Shown here: positions 1 to 12,162 of the stretch, piece after piece
Numbering within the stretch: the stretch's first letter is position 1
Layout: each line of letters begins with the position of its first letter
Source of the DNA: Cryptomeria japonica
Lineage: Eukaryota; Streptophyta; Pinopsida; Cupressales; Cupressaceae
Assembly: GCF_030272615.1 (NCBI RefSeq)
Contig: NC_081408.1
Span: 404,993,389 to 405,057,388 of the forward strand
Reading direction: 5' to 3'
Length of the DNA stretch: 64,000 bases
Program-made: the position numbers and the translations under genes
Notes under the pieces: generated by a model
Database searches by the model: none
The model's input: only the letters and a program-made list of their open reading frames with translations
What the model was told of the DNA's origin: nothing

Positions 1-391
1 GACACCAATAAAAGACCTTAAGTGGTATGAGATACCTGTCAGCCGACAGAAGACCGAAAATGGTAAAAGGCAAATTAGGGTTTATGCCCTAATAGTGGAG
101 CATTTATTATGGTAGGTGGAGAACCTGTTTAAAAAGGAATTTTCAAATCATTTCTCACTTATCATTTTTCGAGCGAAGAAGTATTTCAAGTGCAGAGCGA
201 AGAAAATCGATTTACACTGCGATTCAAAGAATTTATCAAAAACCTGGAGAAGAATCTGAAGCTATCATTTGTTGATGGAGTGTAGAATGCAAAGCGACAT
301 TTCAATAACCGAAGGAGTGTGAAGCGTAGTTCAAATTGCGAAGCCGTAATTTTTGATCTACGAAGGTATTTTTCAAAATTCTCTATTTATC
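1..391 (+). other. Untranslated leader upstream of the E1 reading frame
   Basis: No coding frame is recognisable here. The stretch before the ATG at 392 contains several GCGAAG words (about 170-210 and 335-345) and reads like an untranslated leader or spacer. I see no LTR end or primer binding site, so the true 5' structure of E1 lies outside the window. Confidence 0.4.
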
Positions 392-3300
392 ATGGCTTCC
401 GCATCACATGATAGCTCTAGTGCACCTGTTGATTCTATGGAATTGATTCAACGAAAGTCGAAATGCAATGCCCTGTCTCAAGTACCTGCTGGAGTTATAG
501 TGGAAGAAGGAATTTCCGATTACATAGATTGCAAAATCAATTTTTGGATGATCACATTCACATTATTCTAAGCAAGGCACACGGTGATAAGATGTACTTA
601 GAACAGACACATGATATCACACCAAAAGCGATTCATGTCGTCACCAGTTTCTGTAACACAGGGGAAGTGCCAGCCCTAAGGAAGGTCAGCAAGACTGTAA
701 TGTCCAAGCTGACCAGTTCAGTGAGCAACTCACATTGAATGACCGTCAACTCAATCAAGGATGATCTAGTCAAGTATGCCTCCATGGTGATAGGTTACCA
801 AACGTTCTCTACTAGAAGAATTAATTGTCTCTGCTGCAATGGTAAATGCCGCTTACAGGATGATCAAGAAAGATGTGTCGTTTGATGTGTGCACTTGTAT
901 GCAAAGACAACTTCTATTGAATCTTAATTCAATCAAACAGGACAATGCACTGAGATTTAAGTTCAGACAACTACTGGTTGGGTTGTTGTTTTACTTCCAA
1001 GGCTACTTTCCAGGAGTGGGTGACATTCAGTGGTCTGCTGACCAACCAGTGACAAAACAAATCAAGGAAAGTCTACAAGCGATTTTAACTGGCTATCTGG
1101 AAGCACTAAAAAAATACTTTGATGAGTTCAGACGTAAGATGAGCCAAAGGATAAGAATATCCGGTGATATAGTCAAAAAGTATGAGGAAGACATCTACTT
1201 CACCATCAAAGTGGATGAATGCATAATGGAGGCCGTTGAGCCTAGACAGGATGAAGTGGAGCCTATGTGCTATGAGTTAATGTATGATATGCTGGACGGG
1301 TATGCCTTTACCCTAATCACCTCACCCCTCGATCCTAAGGCAAAGAGAACCAGCACCTATTTGGAAAGGGTTACACCAGATGAAGAACCCTTTGACAAGA
1401 AAGGAAAGGTAGTGCCTTTAGCATTGGCACCGGTTACTGTAGCCAGTCCCAAAGTGACCAAGCGGTCACCAACTAAGAAGAAACTGGAAGCTGCACCTAC
1501 CAAAGTCTTTGAGAGGAAGTGGAAGACGAAAAGAAATACACCGGACTGAGAAGAAACTGTGTCAGAAGAACCGCCTAAGAAGACTAGGCAAACGAAGAAA
1601 AAGACAAAGAATGAACCTGCAACATCTGCACCGGTAAATATTGATATTTCTTCTTACAAACCTTTGACACATTGTCAAAGAACTATAAAAAATATTAGGA
1701 GAAAATTGCTGAATGATTTAATTGATTGTTTTGATGACTTCAATGATAATGAAAAGGAAGAAATTGAACAGGAAAGCATTAAGTATTTGTGTGTTAATGA
1801 CCAGTCGCCTTTAGAGATTATATTTGAGAGACTGGATTCTTTGTATAATTCTTTAGACAACAAATGGCGCATTGCCATAGAAAAGGAACACGAAATGAGG
1901 GAGGAAATATTTGCTCAATATTTTCCTGATGTATCAAATTCAAAACTTTTCGAAGTTATGAATAAATACAAAGGCCTCTTCTTCATGAGAAGAAGACTCC
2001 TGTTACTGGAAGGAAAGGTTCATGAAGTGATAAAAGATACACATAGTCATGCTCAAGAAGCTCTAAAGATGCATCAACTGGCTGAAACCAACAAGAAAGC
2101 TGAGCAAGAACCGGAAACTAGCAAACCGGATGATGTATATGACAGTGAAGGGGAACCGATCACTGAACAAATGGAACCCATTGACGTTGACTCCTTAGAT
2201 GGTGAAAAAGTTACTCAAGGTACACAATCAGAAGGAACATGACATGAGAAGCAAGCAGAAGAAGAAAAGAAGCAACATGAAGCAGAAAAGAAGAAATAGG
2301 CAAATGAAGAAGATAAGAGAAAAGAGGAGAAAAAGAAGAAATATGAAGAGGATAAGAGAAAAGAGGAGGAAAAGAGGAAAGATGAAGAGGATAAGAGAAA
2401 AGAAGAGGAAAAGAAGAAAGAGGAAGAGGATAAGAGAAAAGAGGAGGAGAAGAAGAGAAGAGAAGAGGAAAATAAGAAACAAGAGGAAGAGAAGAAGAAG
2501 AAGGAAGAGGAAAAGAAAGAAGAGGAGAAGCAAAAAGAGGAAGAGAAGAAACATGATGAGGAGAAGAGAAAGAAGGAAGAGGAGAAGAGGAAGGATGGAG
2601 AAGAGAAGAAGCAAAAAGATGAAGAGAAGAGAAAAGAAGAAGAGAAAAGAAAGAAAGAAGAAGAGGAGCAGAGGAAGGCTCAAGAAGATAAGCAAAAAGC
2701 CAAGGACAAGGAAGCAGTGGCAAAGAGCACACAGGTGGAGACCCCAATGGCAACTGGTAGTCAGGAAAAATCGGCTGACGTTACCAGTCCTATTGACCTC
2801 GAGTTTGTAAATGAATTGGAGCTACTGCAGAGCATTAAGCTTGCTCAAGAGTGATTGGATGCTCTAAGGAGGAAAAAGGAGGAAGATGTTATCCAAACTG
2901 CGGTGGAAACACTTACCAGTTTGATACCTGGTATGAACCTTCCCAATACTGATTCCTCACTTGCACAATTGAAGCTCCTATGCATAGTTGTAGAAGACCA
3001 GGTGCAAAGCCTAGAAGAGGTTACAGAAGCAAATGCCAAGAAGGAACATCAAAAGGCTCTGGACACTGCCTTGGTGAGAAAGTTAACAGAGCTCCGGTCT
3101 GATCTCTAGAAGGCACAAAAGGACATTAGAGATGCAATGAATGAGGGCAATATACTACTCAACAAGATTTTTCAACCTCATATATTCTGTGATGATGTGC
3201 TCACTCAAAAGGACAAACTGCAAATTGATATGCAGTCATTTATTAGCACCTTCAAGATGCCCTATGACTCCTTCTCCACATATGGTCAAACTGTTCACCG

Positions 3301-3601
3301 GCTTCAAATCTAGTCTGCAAGAATAGAGGCAAAGATAAGCAACCAAACATGTAATTTGTAGGAACTTCAACTGATCCTACTACCACGACTGCAAATTCTC
3401 CAGAAATGCTATCTAAATCTTGATGTCCTAATGGTCACTCAAGAAATGAGCATGATAGATGCCATGGAAGAACAAGTCTCCCAGATGCAGAAAGAGAAAG
3501 AGGTGGCTACATCCCTACTTGAGTCATGGTCCTTATCCATGAAGCAATTTTTGTAGGACTTTAAATCAGTTTTTGACAAGTTTTACTCTTTACTGTCATA
3601 A
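392..3601 (+). pseudogene. Degenerate long reading frame with a charged coiled-coil centre, unknown function
   Basis: The frame starts at ATG 392 and can be followed to TAA 3599-3601, about 1,070 codons. It is broken by frameshifts near 550 and 815 and by stops at 736, 1547, 2240, 2297, 2852, 3107, 3311, 3359 and 3554. From 839 onward all blocks share one frame, so this was one protein. The N-terminal part (839-1549) is mixed globular sequence. The part at 1559-2240 is rich in Glu and Lys with helical character. The part at 2243-2700 is almost pure Lys/Glu/Arg, a likely single helix or coiled coil. The C-terminal part (2855-3600) is again helical. I recognise no domain, zinc knuckle or protease. 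Its place just before a 3' LTR resembles the env-like third frame of SIRE-type copia elements, but I see no clear membrane segment. A captured host gene is the alternative. Confidence 0.55.
2243..2700 (+). repeat. Purine-rich AAG/GAG low-complexity tract coding for a Lys/Glu-rich segment
   Basis: About 450 bases consist almost wholly of A and G. In the frame of the flanking sequence they read as degenerate repeats such as EEDKRKEEEKRK. The minus-strand Leu/Ser/Phe-rich open frames over this tract are its mirror and are not genes. Confidence 0.85.
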
Positions 3602-3870
3602 ACACTTATTATTTGAATACTAATGAAACAGGGGTTAGTCTACAATATTTTTGTCATTGTTGGCAAAGGGGGAGAAGTATATAAATTTTGATGTTTTGAT
3701 GTATACTTTCATGTTATTTATGTTAAGGAGTAGTATACATTGTATTGTCTGCAAAAGGGATAGTGTATATGCTTAGGGGGAGTAATTTTGATTATGGCAT
3801 AATTTTTATTGTAAAACACTTAGATGTCAAAATTTTCCTAAGTGTTGCCATCAATGCCAAAGGGGGAGAT
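3602..3870 (+). other. E1 3' untranslated region with repeated purine tracts
   Basis: No coding sequence is seen. Purine tracts with a run of five Gs occur at about 3665-3675, 3775-3783 and 3859-3870. The last one abuts the LTR and is the likely plus-strand primer (PPT). The same multiple-tract arrangement is found before the 3' LTR of E4. Confidence 0.7.
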
Positions 3871-5023
3871 TGTTGGCATTTTTGATGATTGATGCTATGA
3901 TTGTCATTGATGGACACACACTTGATTTGAGATCACTTTTTGTATGTATGAGTTAAAGCTCAACCGATATTTTGTTCCAACTGGTATGATGTATTATAGT
4001 CTTTAGAATATCGGTGTTTTGCAGAAAGTGTTTACCGATCTCAAGTGGTATGAAGACCCGAAGCGGTTCGAGGAACTCAAGCTGTATGAAGGAACAAAGC
4101 AACACAACTCATATTTCCCAGTCTTCATTTTGTCAAACCGGCAACCGGTATTTTGTTTGAACCGGTAATACTCTGTGATGGGTTTCCAACCAACATTTTG
4201 CATTGAGTTACCATCCACCGATTGTTTTGCGGTGTCGACACTCTGGCGGTGCTTTTTGTGTTGTGTTACCAAATATGTCTAGATTCACTAAACCTAGAAA
4301 ATTGTATTGTAATCCTATTGGACTGACATGAAATCAGATTCCTGTATAAGGACATCATGTCTAGGGTTTTAGGTTGTTGCTAGGGTTTAAGGTGGTTAAT
4401 GATTTTTTGTAAGTGAGATTATAGAAGAGAAGTTCATGTCTGTGAAAAAAAGGTAGAGTATGAATGTGTGGAAGACTAAAGTAATGCTGGAATGCATTAG
4501 GAACAAGCTATCAAGGATCTAACCAAGCAATCTGTGCTATTTGCTAGATCACTCACATCTTCAACAAGTCTGTAGCCCTTAACTGAGTAGGCCCAAAAAG
4601 CCTTTTTGTAAATCCTCTAACAAGGTGGTTTACATGTGTGGATCTAAAATCCTCTGGCAAGGTAGTCTTTAATCGGACTTATCTCCTAACATAGATTGAG
4701 ATTCCTAACATGATCTGTTCTGGTAAAGAACATTGTATGACCTTAACCGGTCTGACCTTAACTGGTCTGGTTCCTATTCTATAGATAGTTACTTGTGAGT
4801 TTCATCTCACCGTGGTTTTTCCCATTTGGGTTTCCACATCAAAATATCTTGTGTTATGGTGATTGTGCTTCTGTGGGTGAATGCATTATTTGCCATTTGG
4901 TTTGCGTGTGTGCTAACTGGTTTGTTTGCTAAATTGTTGTACCGGTTTACTACTAGACTAGTAAAGGTCTTTAAGTACAGTGATTTTTGGCATACTAATT
5001 CACCCACCCTCTTAGTATTCATC
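3871..5023 (+). repeat. E1 3' LTR
   Basis: It starts TGTTGG directly after the purine tract. It contains a TATA-like TATAAG at 4345-4350 and the motif GTGGTTTTTCC followed by a GGGTTTCCAC-like block near 4811-4835, which also appears in the LTRs of E4 and in solo LTR E6. It ends in a CACCC...CTTAGT block like theirs. The exact end is uncertain (5023 to about 5033) because there is no second LTR to compare. Confidence 0.75.
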
Positions 5024-6006
5024 AATCTTAAGATTTAGATTTTGTCTAATTTTGTAGGATGGTGGTTTGTCCTTTTTCTATTGGCATTAAAAAAGATTGT
5101 TAACTATTTATTCCGAGTGGATTTTTGAGCTCGAAATTGATGTAAAGGCGTTAGGGTTGGGTGGTATGCCTGAAAGCTGTTTCATGTTTTGAACATTTGG
5201 TTCTGTGTTTTGTGGTGGTTTTTTGGGTGGTTGAATTGATGACTAAAGTATCATCTTTCAAAAGACAATACATTTTATTTTTGATAATTGAATAATATAA
5301 AATCTTATTACTGAGAAAAATAAAAAAAATCAAGGTTAATTCCTAAACTGGGGTTTGACCCAAGGAAAACCCCCATCCACAAAATTTTCCTCTCTTTCTA
5401 TGTGCAAGAAATTATCTTAGGAGTTTTCCTTAGGGATTTTGACAGAGTTGATGATGACGAACTGGTTCACCTTTGAATGAAGCGAAATTCAAAAGACCAC
5501 AGCGTATCTATATTATGCGGTCCCACAAAATCAGCCCAAAATTTGGGGAAAATTGTTTTATTCTCTTCTTTTGCCGAAATCTTTGATTGTGGCTCTATTG
5601 GATTTCTGTAGCAATCTATTTTTGTTAGTTTGCCTCAAATTCTCAAGTATTTACCCTAAGTTGGAACAATACAATTCCAATTACATTTTCAACTGAAACA
5701 AAAGAGGAATAAGGACTACAATCAACATTTAAACCTCTTCCTAATAGAATTAAGGTTGGATATATTGTATTTATCCTTTTTTTAATATAATGGAGTGTGA
5801 AAATAAAGTGGTTTCCTACTTTACAAAACATAACTTGTGAAACCCTAATTATTTTACCACATTACAATATTATATAAGATATGATATGTAATATAATAAC
5901 AATGATGATGCTATAATTTATTATATATAATAATAAATATTATTATATAATTTATTTACATTGTTTACCAATCAATGTTGGTTAAGGTAATTCCTAAGAG
6001 ATAAGT
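5024..6006. other. AT-rich spacer between E1 and E2
   Basis: No gene or element is recognisable. Positions 5860-5960 are a TA/TAA-rich simple sequence. The last five bases (6002-6006, TAAGT) are the left target-site copy of E2. Confidence 0.6.
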
Positions 6007-6818
6007 TGAAGCAGTCACCGTTTAGGAGGGACCTCAAAAAGATCAATTCGAACTGGTCAGCAAGGGTAACACAACAAAAGCATAAGATATGATGGAGGAA
6101 ATGCATAACAAATTGTATTATAACATGAAAATTGATTACAACCAAATGGTAAACACTGGGTTACAACATAACCGGCTCATAGGCCTGTTAAAACATGCTC
6201 AAAGTACATAATATGTCACAATCAGGACCTTTAACCTTAAGATCTATCTTCTACGCTCAGTGTAGCTACTTGATTATTAGATTGTTATATTCTAATGCTC
6301 AATTAAAATAATTTATACGATCCAAGAGGATCCAATTGGCCCAAAAAGGGATCAAAACCCGAAGAACAAGACCTATTGTGTAAAACCAACAAGGCCAGCC
6401 TCTGCCAAGAGATTCCTCCAAAAAATACAAAGGATGAAGTGTAGATCATGGGAAAAGTTCGGCCACATGATAAGGAACATCAAAATCAATTCCCAAGGCT
6501 CTGCAAGCTTCGAAAGGGGGTTCCGGTAGATCACCAAAATAGGTAACTGCAACCGGTAACAAGACACTGTCAACTAGTAACAAAAAACTGTCATGGAAAC
6601 CGATAGCGATCTTGCCGGAAAATGATCCAACTGTGATGTGGTTTGGAAATAAGAAAGATGATCAAGTCTTCAAGTAGAATCCAACTCCATAAGATTTGGT
6701 GAGCAAAAAATGGGACACACAGAAAGAAATGTTGAAACTAGAAACAAAAAGCAAAATAGAAAGGAAATTTTTTTTGGTTGATGCAAGATTCCTATGAACC
6801 GAGGATGCTCCCGCATCA
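6007..6818 (-). repeat. E2 3' LTR
   Basis: It aligns along its length with 12636-13448, allowing point differences. Read on the plus strand it begins TGAAGCAGTCA and ends GCATCA, so it is TG...CA in element orientation. I see no clean purine tract just inside it (6819-6850). It therefore either uses an atypical primer or the tract has decayed. Confidence 0.93.
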
Positions 6819-6857
6819 GACATCCGAGGTTATTGAAAAAGTGAGTCTCTTACTTTG

Positions 6858-7482
6858 CCGGGGTCAGAGGAAAACCAAGGCGGTCAAGCTTTGCCTAAGA
6901 AATCCAAGATGAATCTTCAACTGGTATGTCCTTCCACTTCACAAGATACTCCTTATAATGACTGCTCTGGGTACTACGCCCAATCCTATTGTCCAAAATT
7001 TCTTCAATTTGATCTGGTTCCTTTTGGGGCAGTTGTATCTCCAAGTGTGTAATACTCTCCTCACTAAATTTTTGTTCATGATACTCATGAAGATATGCAA
7101 TGTTAAACACAGGTGAAATACTCAGAGTATCTGGTAACTCCACTTCATATGCATTTCCAGAACTGAACTTCCTCAAAATCCTGCAAGGTCCAAACTTTTT
7201 CATCTGCAATTTTTTATAAGTTCCAACCATAAATATTTCTTTTCTCAGATATACCATCACTTCATCGCCAACTTCAAATTCCTTATGTCTCCTCTTCTCA
7301 TCTTCCTTCTCCTTATACTTGTTGTTCATGTCATCCAAATGCTTCTTAACTTGAATATGTAATGCTACCATGTGATCTGCAAAGTCTCCTACTTCTGAAC
7401 TTTTCTAGTCTTCACTGCTAATATCTCTCAATTCTGTTATACCTATAGGATGCAGTCCGGTAACAATATCAAAAGGTGTTCT
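6858..7482 (-). pseudogene. E2 integrase C-terminus with chromodomain
   Basis: The open stretch at 7371-6895 carries a basic linker, then the GDEVMVYLRKE-type integrase C-terminal fold (around 7250). It ends in a chromodomain with YLVKWKDIP and SSWIS near 6900-6960. In known chromoviruses this domain reads histone marks and steers integration. The stop after SSWIS comes slightly earlier than usual. Positions 7372-7482 continue the integrase but contain stops. Confidence 0.88.
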
Positions 7483-8150
7483 TCAGGTACTCTTGTTTAC
7501 TAAATTGTTGTAGGCAAACTCTTCTTGTGCAAGGATCAAATCCCAAATTCCGGTTTTATCTTCAACTAAACATCTGAACAAATTTCCCAAGCTTCGGTTA
7601 ACTACTTCTATCTTTCCATCAATATGTAGATGAAAAGTAGAACTGAACTTCAAATCTGTCTTCATCTTCTTCCAAAGTGTTCTCCAAAAATAGCTAACAA
7701 ACTTAGTGTCTCTGTCTGAAACTATGCTCTTAGGTAATCCATGCAATCTCACTACTTCCTTGAAAAATATGTTTGCTACATGTAATGCATCTGATGTCTT
7801 CTTACAAGGTATGAAATGAACCATCTTCGAAAATCTATCCACTACCACAAATATAGAACCATTCCCTCTCAAAGTTTTAGGCAATCCAAGTATGAAATCC
7901 ATGCTTATATCCTCCCAAAGTCTTACCAGTAAGGTCAAAGGTTTATACAATCCCACATTTTGACTACTACCCTTTGCAACTTGACAAAATCTATAGTTTT
8001 TCACTTATCTCTTAACATCCTTATGAATCTGGGGCCAAAAGTACTGCTCACTCACCAATGCTACTATTTTGTCAATACCAAAATTTTTAGCTAATCCTCC
8101 ACTGTGTTTCTCCTTTATCAGATTCTCCCTCATAGAGCTATTAGGTATGC
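7483..8150 (-). pseudogene. E2 integrase catalytic core
   Basis: The integrase core is readable from about 8004 down to 7483. The first Asp lies in SMDFILGLPK, the second in VSDRDTKF and the Glu in DGKIEVVNR, so the DDE triad is still present. Positions 8005-8150 contain a damaged zinc-binding N-terminus. The frame stops at the start of the next block, so the protein is not continuous with the chromodomain part. Confidence 0.85.
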
Positions 8151-8154
8151 ACAA

Positions 8155-8490
8155 CTAAACTTGTCTGAATAACATCCCATCCTGAGTGAAGTAATCCAAC
8201 CACTTGCTTCTATCGACCATAACCGGTTCTCTACATGTTTTCCAAGTTTCTAGAAAATCCAGGTCATTAGCATACAAAGTCTTCAATTCTTCAAATCCTA
8301 ATACTGTCACTCTCATCTCTATCAGAAAATTCCTTCTCCTACTCAATGCATCATTCAATTTATCATTAAAATAAGCTATTGCTCTCCCTTCCTGATTCAA
8401 GACTGCTCCTATTGCTGTTCCACTTGCATCAAAATCCACTTGAAATACTTTATTGAAATGCGGTAAAGCTAACACAGGCTGCTCAGTCAC
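8155..8490 (-). pseudogene. E2 RNase H remnant with an internal deletion
   Basis: It starts as a typical gypsy RNase H ([17 protein letters not shown], about 8460-8400). It then jumps to sequence that normally lies in the linker before integrase (from about 8300). The middle and C-terminal part of RNase H is missing, so this activity is lost. Confidence 0.8.
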
Positions 8491-9390
8491 TTTCTACTTC
8501 AATAGTTCAAAATTTTTGTTTTCTCATGTGGTCCACTTGAATTCCTTTCATATCCTCTCATGGTCTCATCATAGTGTTACAAACTGAATTGAAATTTTTG
8601 ATGAACTTCCGGTAGAAACTAGCCAATCCATGAAATGATCTTACCTCTCCAATGCTTTTTGGTGTAGACCACTCAGCAATTGCTTTTACTTTCTCAGGGC
8701 TCATCTTCAAACCATCCTCATATATCACAAATACTAAATAGACTAACTCATCCTTCATGAAAGTACACTTCTTAATATTTATTAGCAACTTTTCTTCTCT
8801 CAACCTCTGCAAAACTTGTCTCAAATGCAACAAATATTCCTCTTTTGTCTTACTGAAAATCAGAATGTCATTGAAATACACAATAACAAACTTACCCAAG
8901 AATTTATTCAATACCTCATTCATCAGCCTCATGAAAGTACTCGGTGCATTAGTTAACCCAAAACACATTACCAACCATTCATACAGTCCTTCATTTGTCT
9001 TGAATGTTGTCTTCCACTCATCTCTTTCTTTGATCTTGATTTGATGATATCCACTCTTCAAATCTATCTTTGGAAAGTATTTGGCTCCTCTCAAACAGTC
9101 CATTATGTCATCCATCCTAGGCAAAGGAAACCAATATTTTACTGTGATCTTGTTTATTTCTCTAGAATTAGTACACATTATCGACTCTCTATTCTTCTTA
9201 GGTGCTAATATTGCTGGTACTGCACAAGGGCTCATACTTTCCTTGATCAAACCTTTCTTCAATAGCTCTTGCACTTGTCTGTTCAGTTCTTCATTCTATG
9301 CCGATGTCATTCAATGTGCAACTTTGTTAGGAAAAATAGCTCTGGGAACCAAGTTCATACAATGACTGATACTTCTCATAGGTGGTAATC
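8491..9390 (-). pseudogene. E2 reverse transcriptase with a damaged active site
   Basis: The block at 9274-8558 is a clear gypsy RT. It has [12 protein letters not shown], the [12 protein letters not shown] motif with the first catalytic Asp, and the [19 protein letters not shown] motif. The Y-x-D-D box reads Y-F-N-D (bases 8867-8878), so one of the paired metal-binding Asp residues has become Asn, explained by a single G-to-A change. A stop near 9302 separates it from the protease-RT linker. The 3' edge (8491-8557) has stops. Confidence 0.9.
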
Positions 9391-10776
9391 CATCAGGTAC
9401 ATTATCTGAAATGATGTCTTCATATTCTTTTAGCAAATCTTTTATCTCTTTCAGTTGTTTCTCCTCACGCTCCAGATTCTTTGTCTTCCTAAGAATTAAG
9501 GCAAAACACACATTCTCATGTCTTAATCCATCTAGGAATTTCCTTCCATCTACCAAACAGATTCTAGCATTCATACAACATTCACTCTTCAAAGGTTCCT
9601 CCAAGGGAAACAAGGTTTTCTTCATCCCATTGGCCACAATAGTGTATGTATTCTTCCTCCCATCTTGTACTGCCTTTCTATCAAACTGCCAAGGTCTACC
9701 CAACAAAAGATGACAAATATCCATAAGCATAACATCATGCAAGACTTCATCATGATAATTCCCAATTTTCAATTTCACGAAACATTGCTCACTTACTAAC
9801 AACTTATGTTCATCCTGAATCCATGCTATCTGCTAAGGCTTAGGGTGTTTCAATCTCTCCAAATTCAACTTATTCACCATCTCTTTTGAAATAAGATTAT
9901 CTGAACTACCACTATCAATAAAAAATTTACAAGACTTACCAGATACCTTACATCTGGTCTTGAATAAATTCTTCCTCTGCAAGGGCTCTTCATCTCTCCT
10001 AGTATGACACAAAGCTCTCCTCATCATCAATAGTTCTCCATCTCCTGGTTTATTATCTGATCTAATGGGGTTTTCTTCCACCAGTGCTACTCTTCCGGTA
10101 TTCTCTGTCTTCTTACACTCGAAAGAATGATGTCCTTCTCCTCCACACTTATAGCGAGTTCCTTTGAATGTTCTCTTGTCTCATCTTCCAAAATTATCAT
10201 TTCAGTAGCCATCCAGTTCACTCCTCGAGTAGAAATTTCTATCATCTTTCCGATATGAATTACCTTCTTTGTTCACTTCCTTTTCCTTGTACTGATCTAT
10301 ACAGGTTCCTCTACCTCCAGTATATCCTCTTCCTCCTTGAAATCTTCCTTCGGTAAACCTTCCACCTCTACCTCTCTGCCTCTGCTCATGTCTTTTGTTT
10401 AGCTTCTCTTCCATCTGTAGGGCCTACTGGTAAGACTCTTCAACACTCTCTAATTTGATCAAACTAAGTTCATATTGTATAGACACCCACAATCCATTCA
10501 AATATCTTGCAACTTGTTCAACTTCATCATCAACATGTCCGAATCTGATGTTCAACTTGTAAAATGCCGCGGTGTATTCCTTCACACTAGATTCCTTTCA
10601 TCTTAAATTTTGCAACTTCCAAAACAGATTCACTTGATAATCAACTAACATAAATTTTGATTTCAAATTAGAAATCATCTGATCCCATGTCCTAATCTTC
10701 TCTTTACCTCTTCTCTGTCTATCAACTTGCAAATGTTCCCACCAAAGAGATGCATGATCTTTTCACCGAGTACATG
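9391..10776 (-). pseudogene. E2 second (downstream) copy of the gag-zinc knuckle-protease segment
   Basis: This is the copy adjacent to RT. It repeats, in the same frame, the second half of gag, the Arg/Gly-rich linker, the zinc knuckle, the protease (FIDSGSSDNLISKEMV) and the protease-RT linker. It has more stops than the upstream copy, and the knuckle has lost its first Cys (TRYKCGGEGHH against TCYKCGGEGHH). The protease motif D-S-G is intact in both copies. Period and frame are described under the duplication entry. Confidence 0.88.
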
Positions 10777-12162
10777 CATCAGGTACATTATTTGAAATGA
10801 TGTCTTCATATTCTATCAGCAAATCTTTTATCTCTTTCAGTTGTTCCTCCTCACACTCCGGATTCTTAGTCTTCCTCGGAATTAAGGTAAAACACACATT
10901 CTCATGTCTCAATCCATCCAGGAATTTCCTTCCATCTACCAAACATATTCTAGAATTCATACAAAATTCACTCTTCAAAGGTTCCTCCAAGGGCAACAAG
11001 GTTTTCTTCATCCTATTGGCCACAATAGTGTATGTATTCTTCCTCCCATCTTGTACTGCTTGTCTATCAAACTACCAAGGTGTACCAAACAAAAGATGAC
11101 AAATATCCATAGGTATAATATTACGCAAGACTTCATCATGATAATTCCCAATTTTTAATTTCATGAAACATTGCTCACTTACTAGCAACTTGTGTTCATC
11201 TTCAATCCATGCTATCTGATAAGGCTTAGGGTGTTTCAATCTCTCCAAGTTAAACTTATTCACCATCTCTTTTGAAACAAGATTATCTGAACTACCACTA
11301 TCAATAAAAACTTTACAACACTTACTAGATACCTTACATCTGGTCTTGAACAAATTCTTCCTCTGTAAGGGCTCTTCATCTCTCCCGGTATGACACAAAG
11401 TTCTCCTCATCATCAACAGTTCTCCATCTCCTGGTTTATTATCTGGTCCAATGGGGTTTTCTTCCACCAGTGCTGCTCTTCTGGTATTCTCTGTCTTCTT
11501 ACAATCAAAAGCATGATGTCCTTCTCCTCCACACTTATAGCAAGTTCCTCTGAACATTCCCTTGTCTCGTCTTCCAAAATTCTTATTTCGGTAGCCATCC
11601 GGTTCTCTCCTCTGGTAGAAATTTCTATCATCTTTCCGATATAAATTACCTTCTTTGTTCACTTCCTTGTCCTTGTTCTGATCTGTACAGGTTCCTCTAC
11701 CTCCAGTATATCCTCTTCCTCCTTGAAATATTCCTTTGGTAAACCTTCCACCTCTACCTCTCTGCCTCTACTCATGTCTTTTGTTTAGCTTCTCTTCCGC
11801 CTTTAGGGCCTACTGGTAAGCCTCTTCAACACTCTCTAATTTGATAAAACTAAGTTCATATTGTATAGACACCTGCAATCCATTCAAATATCTTGCAACT
11901 TGTTCAACTTCATCATCAACATGTCTGAATTTGATGTTTAGCTTGTAAAATGCCCCAGTGTATTCCTTCACACTAGATTCCTTTTGTCTTAAATTTTGCC
12001 ACTTCTGGAACAGATTCACTTGATAATTAGCTGACATAAATTTTGATTTCGAATTAACAATCATCTGATCCCATGTCTTGATCTTCTCTTTACCTCTTTT
12101 CTATCTATCAACTTGCAAATGTTCCCACTAAAGAGATGCATCACCTTTCAACCGGGTACATG
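9391..12162 (-). repeat. 1,386-bp in-frame tandem duplication inside E2
   Basis: Unit 9391-10776 and unit 10777-12162 are direct copies with scattered substitutions. The offset is 1,386 bases (462 codons), so the reading frame passes through the junction. At the junction, GTACATG (end of one unit) meets CATCAGG (start of the next). Compared with the outer edges, the overlap is only about one base, so no long homology guided the event. An intact polyprotein would have carried two zinc knuckles and two proteases. Confidence 0.93.

Larger units (their letters stand above)
1..5023 (+). mobile_element. E1: 3' portion of a copia-type LTR element with an unrecognised coding region
   Basis: The segment ends in a 3' LTR (3871 to about 5023) preceded by a purine tract at 3859-3870. 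The 35 bases at 3842-3876, spanning the tract and the LTR start, are identical to 35362-35396 in copia element E4. That ties E1 to the same copia group. No gag, protease, integrase or reverse transcriptase is visible. The internal region instead carries one long degenerate frame (392-3601). Two readings fit: a large non-autonomous element mobilised by an E4-like copia, or the extra 3' frame of a SIRE-type copia whose gag-pol lies left of the window. The 5' LTR is not in the window. Confidence 0.7.

Noticed and set aside
2211-2753. Long minus-strand Leu/Ser/Phe-rich open frames
   Set aside because: They mirror the purine-only tract that codes for the Lys/Glu-rich segment on the plus strand. 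Composition alone keeps them open.
5860-5960. Origin-like or promoter AT cluster
   Set aside because: It is plain TA/TAA-rich simple sequence with no other signal.
8757-9365. Plus-strand open frames over the E2 RT and linker
   Set aside because: They lie opposite well supported minus-strand RT coding sequence and show no domain.
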